In this document: positions 1 through 13,362 of the stretch, in pieces
Position numbering within the stretch: position 1 is the first letter of the stretch
How the letters are laid out: each line of letters starts with the position of its first letter
Source: Amaranthus tricolor
Taxonomy: Eukaryota; Streptophyta; Magnoliopsida; Caryophyllales; Amaranthaceae
Assembly (NCBI RefSeq): GCF_026212465.1
Contig: NC_080063.1
Span: 19,080,797-19,144,796 of the forward strand
DNA length: 64,000 nt
Reading direction: 5' to 3'
Notes under the pieces: model-generated
Seen by the model: the letters and a program-made list of their open reading frames with translations, nothing else
What the model was told of the DNA's origin: nothing
Database searches by the model: none
Made by a program: the position numbers and the translations under genes

Positions 1-613
1 GGCTTAAATTGTTTTAGCAGGCAAAGCCGTGTAAGATGTTTGTACATAAAATATCACACTTGTATTGTATGAAAATCCAATGCAACTTCATGTGGAAACT
101 GTATGCAACTCGTAGTTTCTTTGCATAGTTGATTATAAAGGTGCGTATATGAAACCTGAATCGGAAAAATCCAATTATGATCCAATCGGACTCTAATGAT
201 ACAAGCATAAAAACGAACGTAACAAAATATTGTTTATGTTAACGTAACTCCAACCCGCTTTCTTGGCATGAAATGATGAATATATATAGATGTATAAGCA
301 CGACTAAAAGCGCTATTTCAAATCGAGCAAGAGCTTGGAAATTGCAACTAAAAGTTGAAAAAATCACTACAATTTCTGATTTATGCACTCATACATGATA
401 CAACAAAGATAAAGGAAGGGGAAGAACTCGGTTTTACCGACTTACAGTATTTTATCATTTGGAGGTATTGACTCGAAAGTCGAGATATATCAAGAATAAA
501 CACACTCGAATTATACTTTTGGAGTTGATACAAATTGTTACAAATGCAGTAAGTGTAAGAAATAAAATCGCCTTTCACCAAGCTAAGAGTATGAAGTAGA
601 TTCTAAGTTTTGA
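1..613. other. 3' flank of the ABHD17-like gene, no coding signal
   Basis: AT-rich sequence downstream of the stop codon at 614-616 (minus strand). It probably holds the 3' UTR and polyadenylation region of that gene. The short open frames here have no recognisable domain and poor composition. I see no neighbouring gene entering from the left edge. Confidence 0.5.
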
Positions 614-3600
614 TCACCATAATAGACCCTTTTTTCGTCTAAATCGATCAACCTGGTCGGTGCTCATTCGTGATTTCTCTGGCTTGCTAGTCTTTTTGGA
701 TTTTTCAAGTCGGCTATCTAAGCTGTTTCTAGAAACTTCTGGAAGGTAGGGATTAAATTCAAATGTGTCTGCATTAGATGATGTTGTGTTTACCTTGCTT
801 TGGTTGTCGGATGCCTTGTTTTGATTGTTTGATTCTACTGTTGACTCTTGGGAAGACCCGTTCGATGAGGACTCGACAGCCGGAGTATCTTTTGTTCCGT
901 TTGTGGTCGCTTTCGATTTGTTGAGAAATGATACAAACTTCTTCAAATGTCGGATGTATTCTGGGTAAAGCTCGAGATTGCAGTGTCCGCCGCCACTGAG
1001 CCACAAGGGTTCATACTTTTCTTTACAGAGTTCGTGTAGTTGTTTTCCGTGGGAACAATCAACAACTTCATCGGATGTTCCCTGACACAATTCGATAAAT
1101 CAACAATGTTCAGCTAGTAGCATTTCTAGGTGCACATTATCCAACTATACAACGGAAAAGAAAGCCACATTATAATCTCTAGACCTTACAAGTTACAAGT
1201 CTTCCGAAGCAAATGACATAAACGGAGGTTACAACACGATCAAAAGAGGAAGCGGGCTTGGAGAGCACGAAAGAACAATTAGGGCAGTGCAAAACCACCA
1301 AAAATAGAGAGGGACAGATAAATAGTACGTACGGCATTGCTGTCTTGATATTATTAGGACCACAATCTTCACCAGTTACTGTTTGGTCTCAGAGATCAAA
1401 GGTAAAGGACACTCCCAGTATCCCGCACAAGACAAGGTCCGGATGGTTTTTTTTTTTTCATGAAAGATGCGGACAAACCATAACTGTTCCCCTTAAAGAG
1501 GAAGTCAAAAAACCCCCAGCTGATGCCTGCACCCAGTAGGGGTTGAACCCCAAACCTTCTGCATGTCATGCCGATGCTCTATCCATTGAGCAACAAGCAC
1601 TTTTGGCAGTCTCAGAGATCAAAACCTAGAATTGGATTCGACTACCTCGACAGCACATACAAATGATAAGTCGGGCTAATAGAAGTTCAAGTAGCTACAG
1701 GTCCAATTATCGGGGAAAGGAGGGTCAGCAAAGATTGCAAATGTTCTTAAATGATTAGCGAGCACAAATCCACAAATGGGTGATTGCGGAAACCACCCGT
1801 TGCTCAAGAAAATAATGTTCTAACAGGTAAATCATAATTTGCCATCCATTCCATATTACGATAAAAAACAGAAATAAACCCGAAGTGATCTAAATTAATT
1901 CGTAAGGCCATTCATTCCAAATAAGTTTATTGATAGAAAATGAATGAACACAAAGCCACAGAGAACGGAAAAAATGGTCGAACTTACATGGATCACCAAG
2001 ACAGGACAGTTCACCTGGGATATTTTGTCGATGTTCTGTAAGAAACAGAAAAGTAAGCACAATTGGCAAAAGTGTATGTTAAATAAAACTTTGATTTCTT
2101 TTATCCTGTTACCTTGTAAATATCAAACCAATATGTTTTTTTCACAGAATAAAGTACCCTCACTCCAGAAAGGATTGGGCTATGCAGAACAACCCCTCTC
2201 AGGTTAGGGGTGCGAGCAGCGAGATCAACTGTAGGACCACTACCAACAGACTGACCATACAATATTAATTGCTCATCTTTCACCCCATACTGCTCTTTGA
2301 GGCATTTATATGCTGCATCAATGTCGGCGTATGTATTAGATTCAGATGGCTGTTCCAAGAGAAAAACAATCAATGTTATGATTGTTATGTTAGGGCAAAC
2401 ATCATGTAATAATTAAACCAATGATTCTTTGCAAGACAAGAACCAAAACAATCAAGGCCCTGATTAAACATGAAAATATGATGCAAACATTTGCAAGGCA
2501 TGATGAACAGAATGACTTGGACACTCAAATTTGAGACTTTTTATGAAATGGAATATGCATACCTTCAGGGATAGAATTCGAAACGAAGTTATAAGAAACG
2601 GTTTAGAAGCTGCAAACATCGAGGAAATGATGAAACATAATTGCTTAAGATGGTTTCAGTTTGTGCAAAGATGGAGTATTAACTGTAAAGAAGATAAAAG
2701 GTTGAGAATAAGGGACTCGAAAAGAGGGTGAGGAAGACGGAAGATAACTTGGAGGGAGGGAGTGGAAAAAGATATTAAAGATTTAGACTTACAAATTGAG
2801 ATAGTAGAAAATTGATGTGAATGGAGAAGAAAACGACCATTGGAACTGATAGATTGGTTCATGTAACCGACCCCAATAAGACTCCGGCATTGTTGTTGTA
2901 ACTAAATGGAATATGCAAGACTAAATCGTTCTTCATGTATATTCATATCCACTTTCCATAGAAATCGAAGGAACCTTGTCAATCATTAATGATTAAACCA
3001 TAAACCTCCCTACATAATCATCAATTCAATCACTTCATTAAGTTCTAGCACAAGGTAAATATGAATATAGTGACCCTTGAATAAAAATAATTACCCGGCC
3101 TGAACAAGATGTAAGGTATTTCCAGTTTTCCGACAATCTATTTACAGTACTCAGATGAAATTATTTTTTTTTTACAATTATTACACACATTCAAGTTCAG
3201 GATGAGTTTTATCGTTGATTCGATCATTCATTGACACAACTGTATAGCAAGGTATTCTTTCCCCAAGAGGCCCATAGGTAAGGTAAGCATTAGTTCATGC
3301 ATATTACAAAGATCTTTCTCTACCATCTCCCATTTCCTTGGAAGTCATAAATGTTGAATGCATGAAACTTGGCAAAAGAATGCCTTGAAGAAAAGGTCTG
3401 AAATACGAAAACATGTATAATTCACACATTCAACTGACTAGTCATAGGATATTCCATTGCTAGCAAGTGAGACGGCAAAATAAAACGTTACCTTTCCTGT
3501 TGATTGTCCGTATCCAGAGTAATCATACCTAAAAATAAACACAATCAAGAAAATTGGGATCAGAAACACAAATATTCAGGAAATAACACATTCAAAAAGT

Positions 3601-5830
3601 CATATGAATTGCAAGTTATGGAGGATGTACCACAAAGACACAGATGCCAGATTTGCTATCATTTTATACAAAACACAATGTCAGCTAAAAAGTCACCTAA
3701 TTTACACACATAAAAAACAAACACAAAAAATGAGATTCTTTATCTAATTGTAGGTCTCACCATATGTCCTGTTGCTTCTATTTTGCCAAATCATTTCTTA
3801 AATGATCAATTGCCATCAACTGTAATGGACTTTAACTCAATGATTGTATTATCGTAAAGGTACACTAGATAATTAATATGATACGTATCACGAATAAGGA
3901 TATTCATTCATTGGTTCGGTAATGTCACATAAGATTTATCAGAGTATATAATATATCCTAAAGCCTCAACCACCAACTTAAGCAATTGTTCGAGCTGGTC
4001 TCTTGACATAATATCATAAGCTAATGTGACAAAAAGGGTCACATATCTCTTCCACTCCTCACTTCAAGTAGAATAATTAGCACCATCTATGAAGAGGGCA
4101 TGCGTTGCATCCACATTTCTCGCCAAAAGGGTTCTAGTGTGAAGGGAAATGATAGAGTATATAATTTATATTAGGCTTCAACCATTAGCTTAAATTTTTA
4201 GTTGAGTTGATTTGTTGACTTGGTATAAAGCAAACGTGACAAGAGGTTACGAGTTCAAATCACACTCACTCTTCGTTTAAAGTCGAATATTTTGTGTCGA
4301 GTATGAGGAGGCTTTGTGCCGCAACCACACATTTAGCCTAAAAGGCTCTCGGGTGAGGGAGAGTGTAAGAGTATATAATATATTCTTGGGCCTCAACCAT
4401 CAACTTAAACTTTTGATTAAGTTGGGTACAAGAATCCCCAATACAATAAGGAGTGAAGCCAATGTATCAAGCCACGGTGTCTTGCAAACTTAAATATAAA
4501 TACATGTTTGACAAATCGCAAAGAAAAATTGATAAATACAATCGATAATTTAGATTTTCAATAATCACTCTCGAGCAAAAACACTTATACAAGATTGCAT
4601 CTTTACCAAATATAGTTACCAATTAAAAAAAAAGATACTTTTCCATTTATGATCATCAAGCACCCTCAAGCCAAGCTTCAACAAGACAATATGCATCAGT
4701 TCAAGCAATGCCCAAGGAGTTCGTCCTCTATTTTAGCATAGTTGACCTTCTAAACGCAGTCTATTTCCTTTCTAAACGCTTATATGGAAAATTATTTTTT
4801 GAATACCATATAGGACACTACATCTTAGTTTAACATCTAATGTTCTCTACAACTTACTACTTTTGTTTCAATTTCCATTTCTAACATGTAGTAAGAAAAA
4901 GTAGTTATAAATAGAATTTCCTAAATCAACACACAAATTTATGTTTGAACAGGCTTAATTATTGGAAACAGAATTTCTCCCTTGGGAGATTATATGTTCA
5001 TTATCACACACACATACTTCTATATATATGGAAATTGGAATCCCTTATTTTTGAATATGATAAACATTTATTTACAATATTTTATCTTAGTTATTTTTCT
5101 CATATTAACCATAATCTTAAACCCTAGGTGCTAAGACTTTTCACCAATAAATCAACAATGTCAACCCCTTATTCCTAAAAGATGAAGTCGGCACATGAAT
5201 CAAAACAAATCAATTTTATGAAATTGTGAACAATAATCATCCTATATTCCTATTCCATTCATTCTTATATAACTCAATGAGTTATAAACTTCATCAATTT
5301 AATTATCCATCAAATACAAATATAGAAAGCCCTAAACAACCACAATTTTATTCATCATCATCATCATGCTCCTAATGAGGAAGGCGGGAAAGAAGTCAGA
5401 CCAATACCTCATCACGAGGAGGTCATACAATATATATCCAAACTAAACCAAATTTCATGCTTCAAATTTCAACAAAATTTCAAACTTTAAAAACTGAACT
5501 AAATCAAAGATAAGTAAATTACCCCATAAGATTAACCCTAAGACGACTACTAAGCTCCACAAAAAGCTCAAACATTTGACCTAAATCAGCAGCATTGCCA
5601 TGAGAATAGAGCAAAGTAGATGAAGCTTTAGGATGCTTCACATACACCGCGACGACATCGTTTCCTCGCCGAGTTTTGAGCTTCACAACATCCACGCCAT
5701 CCCTTCCAGAAACTTCCGGTATAGAAAGTTTCCCGTCGCCGGAATTCTCGTCGACGATCACTGTATATGACGGAGGATTAGGAGGAAAAAATGCAAATTT
5801 AGCAGCAATTGATGAAGTAACTCCGCCCAT
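614..5830 (-). CDS. ABHD17-like alpha/beta hydrolase (five exons, 365 aa)
   Basis: Exons on the minus strand: 5523-5830, 3492-3528, 2113-2349, 1988-2035, 614-1081. They sum to 1098 nt (365 aa plus stop) with every junction in phase and GT/AG bounded. The fold is an alpha/beta hydrolase of the ABHD17/FAM108 group, whose animal members remove palmitate from membrane proteins; the plant substrate is not known. Visible motifs are SHGNAAD (oxyanion region), nucleophile elbow GQSVGSG (Ser149), TSDEVVD (Asp214) and GGGHC (His243), so the catalytic triad is complete. The N-terminus MGGVTSS fits an N-myristoylation consensus (Gly2, Ser6), suggesting membrane attachment. The C-terminal tail after about residue 265 is Ser/Asn/Lys-rich and looks disordered. 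Introns 1 and 4 hold repeats listed separately. Function as a depalmitoylase is inferred from the family only. Confidence 0.93.
1401..1608 (-). mobile_element. tRNA-derived SINE with 15-bp target site duplication
   Basis: The minus strand reads as a tRNA-like head: a box A-like TTGCTCAATGGATAGAGC, then a box B-like GGGTTCAACCCC about 35 nt later, followed by a non-tRNA body to 1401. A perfect direct repeat GTCTCAGAGATCAAA flanks it at 1386-1400 and 1609-1623, the mark of target-primed insertion. The element lies in intron 4 of the ABHD17-like gene, in sense with it. The anticodon loop would read GAC but the acceptor arms do not pair, so it is not a working tRNA gene. Confidence 0.8.
2555..2905 (+). 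mobile_element. RTE-type LINE remnant (reverse transcriptase 3' end)
   Basis: The plus strand translates to a decayed non-LTR retrotransposon C-terminus: [20 protein letters not shown], then [11 protein letters not shown], then after an in-frame [23 protein letters not shown] and, past a further stop, [12 protein letters not shown] text. It ends in a GTTGTTGT simple tail, as RTE-clade elements do. It sits in intron 2 of the ABHD17-like gene, antisense to it. Stops and small changes show that it is dead. Confidence 0.75.
3941..4430 (+). repeat. Tandem repeat, unit 213-214 bp, about 2.3 copies
   Basis: The motif AGAGTATATAAT starts at 3941, 4154 and 4368, spacings of 213 and 214 bp. Each is followed by a similar CCTCAACCA...CTTAA segment. 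The second unit has a B-box-like GAGTTCAAATC, so the unit may derive from a tRNA-related SINE. It lies in intron 1 of the ABHD17-like gene. Single diverged copies occur near 31398 and, reversed, near 37395-37466. Confidence 0.75.
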
Positions 5831-6516
5831 TATCTCTCTTTCATCAGTTTACGCTGTTTCATACGATTTTCATCCCTAAAAACCTCTTTCCTCTCAAACA
5901 AGATTGAAAAACTTTCCAAAATTTCTCGATGATTATGATATAATTTGAGCTCAAACTCGATTACCCACCAAAATTTTCAACTCAAATTCAACAACCAGAA
6001 AAGTATAAGCTATATATGATAAGCCTAAAACTTTATTCCTAATACCCACACAAAATTGCAGCTCCAAATCGATAATCCATAAAGCTTTGAGCTTACCCAG
6101 AACTTTTTCAGCACAAAATTGAAAACCCACAAAAATTTGAGCTCAAAATCAATAACCCGAAAAAGGTTTTACCTATGTTGAGCTAGTATAAGATGACCCA
6201 AAAGATTTTTACAGCAGAAAGTGTATAACCCAGATAATATTGAGCTAAGAAAATTGAAGAACCCAAAGATTTGGGCAAAAAAGTGAAAACCCAATTGATT
6301 AAGATGAGGTAATTGTTAAAATGGAAGACAATCAATCGGAAGAAAAGAAGAATCTTTAGGGGTGTGGGGTTTTTGAACGTTGTAGGGAAGTCAGCTTTTG
6401 GTTTTAGAGAGAGGTGAGAGAAAATATGGTATTGATGACGGCGACAATGGGGGGTGTAATATGTAATGTAATGTAAGGTAAGATGAGAAGTTTTATCTTA
6501 ATGGGTTTCAACAGTT

Positions 6517-6524
6517 TATTTATA
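6517..6524 (-). promoter_or_regulatory. Putative TATA box of the ABHD17-like gene
   Basis: The minus strand reads TATAAATA, upstream of a CT-rich leader near 6400-6420. A start about 30 nt downstream would give a 5' UTR of roughly 650 nt. Position and sequence only; other promoters are possible. Confidence 0.35.
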
Positions 6525-6529
6525 AAAAC

Positions 6530-9500
6530 ATAGAGGAAGACAAATGAGAATAGCAAAAGAATTTTCAAAGTTGGAAACTTCTTTTTTTTCTCACAAAGGT
6601 CAAAATGATATTGTGGTATTTAACAAATGCTTAAAAGTTAATGCTTTTGATAGCTGATTGAGATGAATGATTTAAGTAGTTAATTTTAATTTTTTAAATA
6701 TATTAATAAGAGTAGCTTGTTGTAAATTAGCTAATTCTTAATAATAAGTTATTTTAACTGTAACTGTTTAGTTTACTAAATGTTAAGAGTATTAGATAGT
6801 TTGACCACTGGTCTATTTATTTATACCTAAATAAATTAAAGTTATTTGATAAGCTACTACATATATCAATTTCGATTCGCCTTAATAAAAGAGGATGTAA
6901 TTTGAGTCAAAAACTAAATTTTGTGAGTTCTTTGAAACATATAAAGGTTTCAGTGATTTCTTATTTATCTTATGAAACCATTAATGTGTTTGATTTGTAT
7001 AATGAGTGTTGATGAAAATTAGGGTTATTCATGGGATTTTGGTAACATTCTAAATGTTTTGTCTGAATTATTTGTAATTGTTGCAACACTTTCACAAGAT
7101 TAGTCTACACTCTACACTCTACACTCTACAAGACTACGTACAATTAACAATATTTTTCCCACTTTGGTTAATTCCTAGTATTGTAGGAAAATTTAGTCAC
7201 CTCTACTCACCTTTTTGAGTTAGGTTTCTTTCTATATTGGCAAACATCAATTTTTATAGATTCTCTCTTTATAAAATAACTTTAAATAATGACTTTATAT
7301 TTTCATAATATATATAATATATATAAGGTACTATTTAATCTATATATAAGACACGTTTTTAGGTTAGACCGTCTTATATAATAATTTTGTGACGGTAAAA
7401 TGTCAAGTATATAACACATTTAGGAATTAAAAAAAAATTGTAGTTATATCTAGGGATTTCTAGTAATGTTTTATCCATTTAAGTCCTTATTTGAATGGAA
7501 GGGATGGAAGGGGAAGAAATTAAAGGTGATAATCCCTTTATTATATTTGTAATAAACAAATTTTTTTAACATGTAGATTTTGAAGAAAATGCTTCAATTA
7601 CCTCTTTTTTTTTCTCCTTCTATTCCACACAATACTTTCCCCTAAATTTTATTCAATCACACTCTAAAAGAGAATATAAACAATCTTCAGATGCAAAAGA
7701 ATTCTTTGCGGAAAAAAAAAAGCTAAAATAGTACCAATTTTGTTAAATTTGTATCAATTGTTTAATATTTCATCGACTCACCTAATTATTATACACACTT
7801 GTTCATGAGAGTACATATTCAAAATCATCTTCATATATATTCAAATGAAAAGGTCTATCAAGATCATCTTTACCTTATATAGTAATATTGCTCCATCCCA
7901 CAACTACGGCGGGTAAATGTAAAATAGGTGAATATAAAACAATCAGGTGAAAATTAAAAGCAAATGCAATTATATATGTCACAAATACACAATATATAAC
8001 AAACAAGGCTTTTATGAAAATATTTGTGTACAGAATTTATATTCATATATATCTCGATCAAGGCGAAATATATACAAAATCTTTACGTATCTACTATTCC
8101 TAACTTAAGAGGAAACAATCCCGTAAAAAAATTCAATAGGCGAAATATATACAAAAGCTTTTGATATTTCTACTTTATTTTTAAAATTTTCAAATTATCA
8201 AGATTTTTTATTTGAAATTACATAAAAATATAAGTTAGTAATGGCAAATTTTTAATGGTCAAGTGTACAAAATGTTTCACATAGTTTGTGATGAAAAAAA
8301 ATCATACCATGGTTTTCTATAATCACCATTAGTGGGTCATGATGTTTTAACCATCCTCATATTTCCATGGATATGATGAAATTCCATATGAAATAATAAT
8401 AACATATGTACAAATAATATCATTATTCTACTATTAGTTTCATTTATATTACTTTTTTATCTTTTCGCATTATAAATCATCATATCATAATATTCACTAA
8501 AAAAATCTATTCAATGTAAATTATAAAGATAATAAAGGAGTATATCAATGATAAATTCGATATAAAATAATAGCAAAAGTACAAAGATAATCATTTAATT
8601 CTTCCACAATTAATTCCACCTTCATTAATCCAAATATTACTTAATTAGGAGTACATCGTTAAAGTTAATATATTAAAAAATGAAATATCATTTTTTTCAA
8701 TGACAAATAAGTATCAAATATTATTTTTCATTAATATTAACCAATATATTCATCATAATAAACATAAAAATATTTTTCATCATAATTATAGATTCAAATA
8801 TAATATTCAAAGTTACATAAACAAAAAATATATATCACAATAATTAAATCAATTCAATTTATTTTAAAAAATTAAATAGAAATAACTAAATCAACTATAG
8901 TCCATAAATTTACACGGAAAGTTAAGCTAACTAATGAAATTCTTATGCTAACATAATGGTAGCATTAGTGTCGCAAATATTGATTCCACACACAATATAT
9001 ATATGAGCCATTACACTACAATTATTGTAAATCGATTTTGCAAAATTATTTTATTTCATTAATATTGATATGATATTCTTTTTTTTGTCTTTAATTCATC
9101 TCCACTCTAATAAAATTGTTATTTTTTCCTTAACAAATAGAAGTACTTTTCTAGAAAGAAATATGTAAAGATTCAATTGACATGAATGAGAAAAAAAATT
9201 AGTTTCTTTTTTATTGTCAAAGAGCTTTTAATGGTCGTTTTATTTCGAGAGACCTCTTTAAGTGGTGTCCTTTCTTTAGACAAGTTGTTATTCAACCTAT
9301 CACCTGATTTTCACTTTAAGTAAGATCAATCAGACTCTCTTTCTATTCGTATTATTTAATTCTTTTATCAATTTTCAATACATAAACAAATATTTTTGTT
9401 TAAAGTTTTTATTTATACATGGAGGATGTATAGGTAAATAACGGTTATTTAAGAAAGTAGTAAAAATCACTCTTATGCATCCTCATTTTATAGGAGGGCT

Positions 9501-11520
9501 TTTAAGATTTTTATTTTATCTTTTTCTTATATTATTTATTTTAATATTATATATCTTGTCTTTTTGTAATTATTTGCAAATAACCGCTATTGATTAAGAT
9601 TTTCAATCATGAATATTTTTCCTTTTAAGTGTTATTCTAACTCATAGCATATACATAAGAAACAAAGAGGAAAACATTCCACAAATCAAAATTTTCATTA
9701 TGTAGATTTAGTTCTTTAATAAGAGTATTACAATCATTTGTCTAGGAAATCACCATTAAATTATATTAACTCGAGAAAAGCAAATTTCTTATTGGCCTTA
9801 GAGCCTTGATGTTTGACCAAGCAACTTTACCTAAATTATTGACCTTTTGGGGAGACCAAAAACTTTGGGGATCAAAAGTTGAAAGATTGTTTGGATCATA
9901 TGGATGATTATTTTCATGAAGCTTTAACAAAAATATGTTGAATTAAGTAAGCATGTCTCATTGGATAACGTTGATTGGACCATTCTTGTCTACATATCTA
10001 GTCTAAATCATGTCTATTTCTTCACAAATCACATGGGTGGGTACATTTTACCCATTTGAATTTTCTCTAATTACCTATCATTTTAGATTTAATTTATTCA
10101 AAAATCATAACATATATTCATTGAAAAACAATTTATATTTATCCCTTATGAATAATAGCTCGTTTATACATAAAAAAAAAAAAAAAAAAAAAACTCTAAA
10201 AATAATATATACATAATTTATGATCTTGTATCAAAAGCATTCAACTGCTGACATGATTTTACTTCTAAAACATGTTTGACATATTGTAATTAATGTAATA
10301 CAATATGTACATAGTAAAATTTTACGGTCAGTAAATATAATATTAAATGAGTTTTTTTTTAACTTATGACAAGTTTTAAAATTACATGGATCTAAACAAA
10401 ACTATATTTAAAAATTGCTAACTATCAAATTCAATAATAAGTTAAAACCTATTATAATTGATCAAAATTTTCAATTTAGCATAATAATTAGTAATTTTTT
10501 TAAAGGAAAAGGGAAATAAATATTTTAATTCATAACTATTTTAAGATTTAAATTAAGAATTTATTTTCAATGTTTGATTGACTATTATTGAAATAGGCAT
10601 TTAAAAGTCAACTATTCATGCAAGCATGATATTGTGTCCAATGTCCATACATATATTTGTATTTTTATGGTAGGACTTATTAAGAATTATTAGTCTATTA
10701 ATTTTAATTATTTATATAAAATACATAAGGCAGCCATTTGAATGTTTTGCAACAGAAAAAGGAAGCCTTTTGAATTGAATTGAAGTGTATAAAGAAATTG
10801 ATTAGGATGCAATGAATTTATAAAATATATGAAATTTCTGGTAATTATGAATGGATTGCAAGGAAAATGAATGATGAAAAATGGTGGAAATGAATATTCA
10901 TTTAATGGCCAGCGTATAATTGGTGATCCTTGGATTACTATTTGAACTTTATTTATTACAAGGTAGACTAAAGAAAGATGGAGATTAGGTACGGTGAAAA
11001 TCAACGCTAAGACTTTATCTATAGATTGTAAAACTTGATCCAATTGAGATAATATACGATTTTCAACTCTTTAAACTTAAATTCGAATGCTTGTATCAAT
11101 GTCATTAATAAAAATCTATACAATGTTGATTATGGCCTAATGGGTGTTCAATAAGATGGTCAGTCAGATTCTAAATGTAAATTTTATAGGAGTAATATTT
11201 ATTTTAAGTTATGTATTTTTATATTTATATTTTTTTTATTAGATTATTTAATTTGTAAAAAATTCATATATCTCATGTATGTTGAGATGGTTTCATCAAT
11301 AAATTTGGAATCTAGTTTGAATGAATGAATTGGATGTGTTAGAAATTGTTATATGACGTCCATCATGTCAGATTGTCCATGTTCAAACAGACAGGCCTCT
11401 GATCATAAAGCCTAATAATCACAGTTATATGTCATCTCGCAATCTTCTTGGGTTATTGGGTCTTTAGGCTTATCGTCATAAATTCAGAGTAGGCTTTTAG
11501 GGCTCTGAATTATATGTACA
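6530..11520. other. AT-rich intergenic region, no gene
   Basis: About 5 kb of AT-rich DNA without a recognisable coding frame on either strand. It contains a short (CTACACT)n run near 7108-7130 and a run of about 22 A near 10172-10193. The longest open frames (near 10010 and 10708) are low-complexity and match no domain I know. Old, degraded transposon DNA is likely, but I could not delimit any element. Confidence 0.6.
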
Positions 11521-11581
11521 ATCACAAATTTGTCTTTGCCAATTTAAGGCCCATTTATGTTTACGCATCAATGCACTTTTT
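11521..11581. repeat. Left copy of a 61-bp direct repeat flanking the MULE
   Basis: Matches 15256-15316 at 60 of 61 positions. It abuts the left inverted terminus directly, whereas the right copy is separated from the right terminus by 16 bp. Confidence 0.85.
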
Positions 11582-11860
11582 CGCCACCCCTTTTCATTTT
11601 ATCGCCATCCCCTGTAAAATTACAATTTTGCCCCTGTATTTAAAAAAATTACAAAATTACCACTATACTTAAAAATTAATTAATAAATGTAAATCACGCT
11701 TAATAACACTAATAAGAATTTAATGCGTAAGATTTGTCTATATATATGGAATTCTGAGATGCGTATGAAATACGAATTCAAACACGGTACTATCTCTCTA
11801 AAAACTGGTATTATCTCTCTAAAAAGTGTTAAAGAAGTGGTAACCCGTAATTGGTTAAAT

Positions 11861-13357
11861 ATGGCTAACGAAAGCGACTATGAGTCGGATGCGGTACGTA
11901 AAGTTGTCGTTGGAAAATTAAAAAAAAAAAAAGGCGCACAAATCTAGGCCGCTGAACCATGGTTCAGGCGCACAGATCTGGGCGCCTGAACCAATCTGGG
12001 CGCCTGAACCATGGTTCAGGCGCATAGATCTGTGCGCCTGTGAATTTTTTTTTTTTTCCATATTAATTATTTTTAAATTATTATTATTATTATTGTTAGT
12101 ACTATTTTTTATTTTCCGTATTAATTTTTTTATTTTCCGTATAAATTTTTATTGTTGATAAATTTAAATTTTTAAGATTTTTTTATTTACGTAATGTTTT
12201 TAATTTGTTGTTGTTGTTGTCATTATTATTATTATTATTATTGTAGTCATTAATGTACTTAATTTATATTATTTATATTTCAAATTTGCAGGAGTTTGAA
12301 AACTTTGGAGACAACGTAGATGAGTTACATAGTTGGGCCGATGCGATAGCAATAACAATCGGTTTTCAATTTACACGTGCTTCTTATAAAAAGAAAGAAG
12401 GACGTTCTAGAGTTAGTGTCTATTTAAGATGTCACCGCTATGGTAATATTAGGGGTGATGTACATAATCTAGATAATACTGCCCGACCTGGTTCTAAAAG
12501 TAGAAGTTGCGGGTGTAAATTTATGATTGTAGGAAGTAGTCGTAAACCACCAGAAAGACCTTGGACGGTAAGGGTGTGTCCTGGTGAAAAGGGAAAACAT
12601 AACCACCCGTTCTTGGTGTACAGAGATGGTCATGTAAGGGCAAATAGGATTAATATAGACATTCGGGAGCACATACGACAGCTTAGTGCAACCGGAATGC
12701 AACCGGCCTTTATTATGAATTCTATTAGAGATAATTTTCCTAGTTTTTATGCTAGTATGAATCAGATATATAATATTAGACAATCAATAAGGAGAGAAGA
12801 GATGGAGGGTAGGACTCCCCTTCAACACTGTCTTCATATGGCCACAGAACTTAATTATGTGGTATGGACAGACTTGGATAACGAAGGGCAATTGAGCAAA
12901 CTATTAATTGCAAATCCTACCTCTATCCAAATGATACGTACGTGGCCGTATGTTGTGCTGATAGATACAACGTACAAAACGAACAAACAAAAGTGGCCAC
13001 TATGTGAAGTGATCGGAATGACGCCAGCCAATCACAATTTCTTGGTTACGTTTTGTTTGATGCGAGATGAGGCGGCTGTGTCGTATTCGTGGGTGCTGCA
13101 GGGATTGAGAGATATTTTCGGCACTGCTCAGACTCCTAGCGTCATTGTAACCGATCGAGACGAAGGTTTATCTGCAGCTATTCGTGACGTCTTCCCAGGT
13201 AAAAAGGCTTTGCTGATTCATTATTGTGGTTATATCTAATGATAATGTCTTAATTACGTTCAATGTTTTGTTTAATGTAGATGTGCGGCATTTGTTATGC
13301 ATCTGGCATATTGGCAACGACGTTGAGAACATGGTGGACAAGTTGTGTGGCGGCTAG
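11861..13357 (+). pseudogene. MULE transposase, C-terminally truncated
   Basis: Best model: exons 11861-11893, 12292-13198, 13281-13357 (1017 nt, 338 aa), all junctions in phase. The N-terminus MANESDYESD is acidic. Residues about 20-125 form a FAR1/WRKY-GCM1-type zinc module (CHRYG, SCGCK, HNHPF). A MULE transposase core follows, with first Asp in VVLIDTTYKTN and second Asp in VTDRDEGLSAA, then HLLCIWHIGNDVENMVDKLC. A TAG at 13355-13357 ends the frame, so the third catalytic Glu and the SWIM zinc finger expected downstream are missing. It would not be an active transposase, though it could still bind DNA. Intron 1 contains GC-rich palindromes. The start is inferred from phase and donor quality. 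Confidence 0.8.
11933..12043. repeat. GC-rich palindromic cluster (MULE, left side)
   Basis: About 110 bp of high-GC sequence in AT-rich surroundings, lying in intron 1 of the transposase model. It repeats the core CTGAACCATGGTTCAG, bounded by GGCGC and AGATCTG motifs. A perfect 24-bp palindrome spans 12000-12023. Runs of A precede it and runs of T follow it. Confidence 0.85.
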
Positions 13358-13362
13358 AAAAA

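Noticed and set aside
1520..1605. tRNA-Val-like gene on the minus strand
   Set aside because: Box A/B-like words and a GAC anticodon loop are visible, but acceptor arms do not pair and the sequence continues into a SINE body flanked by a 15-bp duplication.
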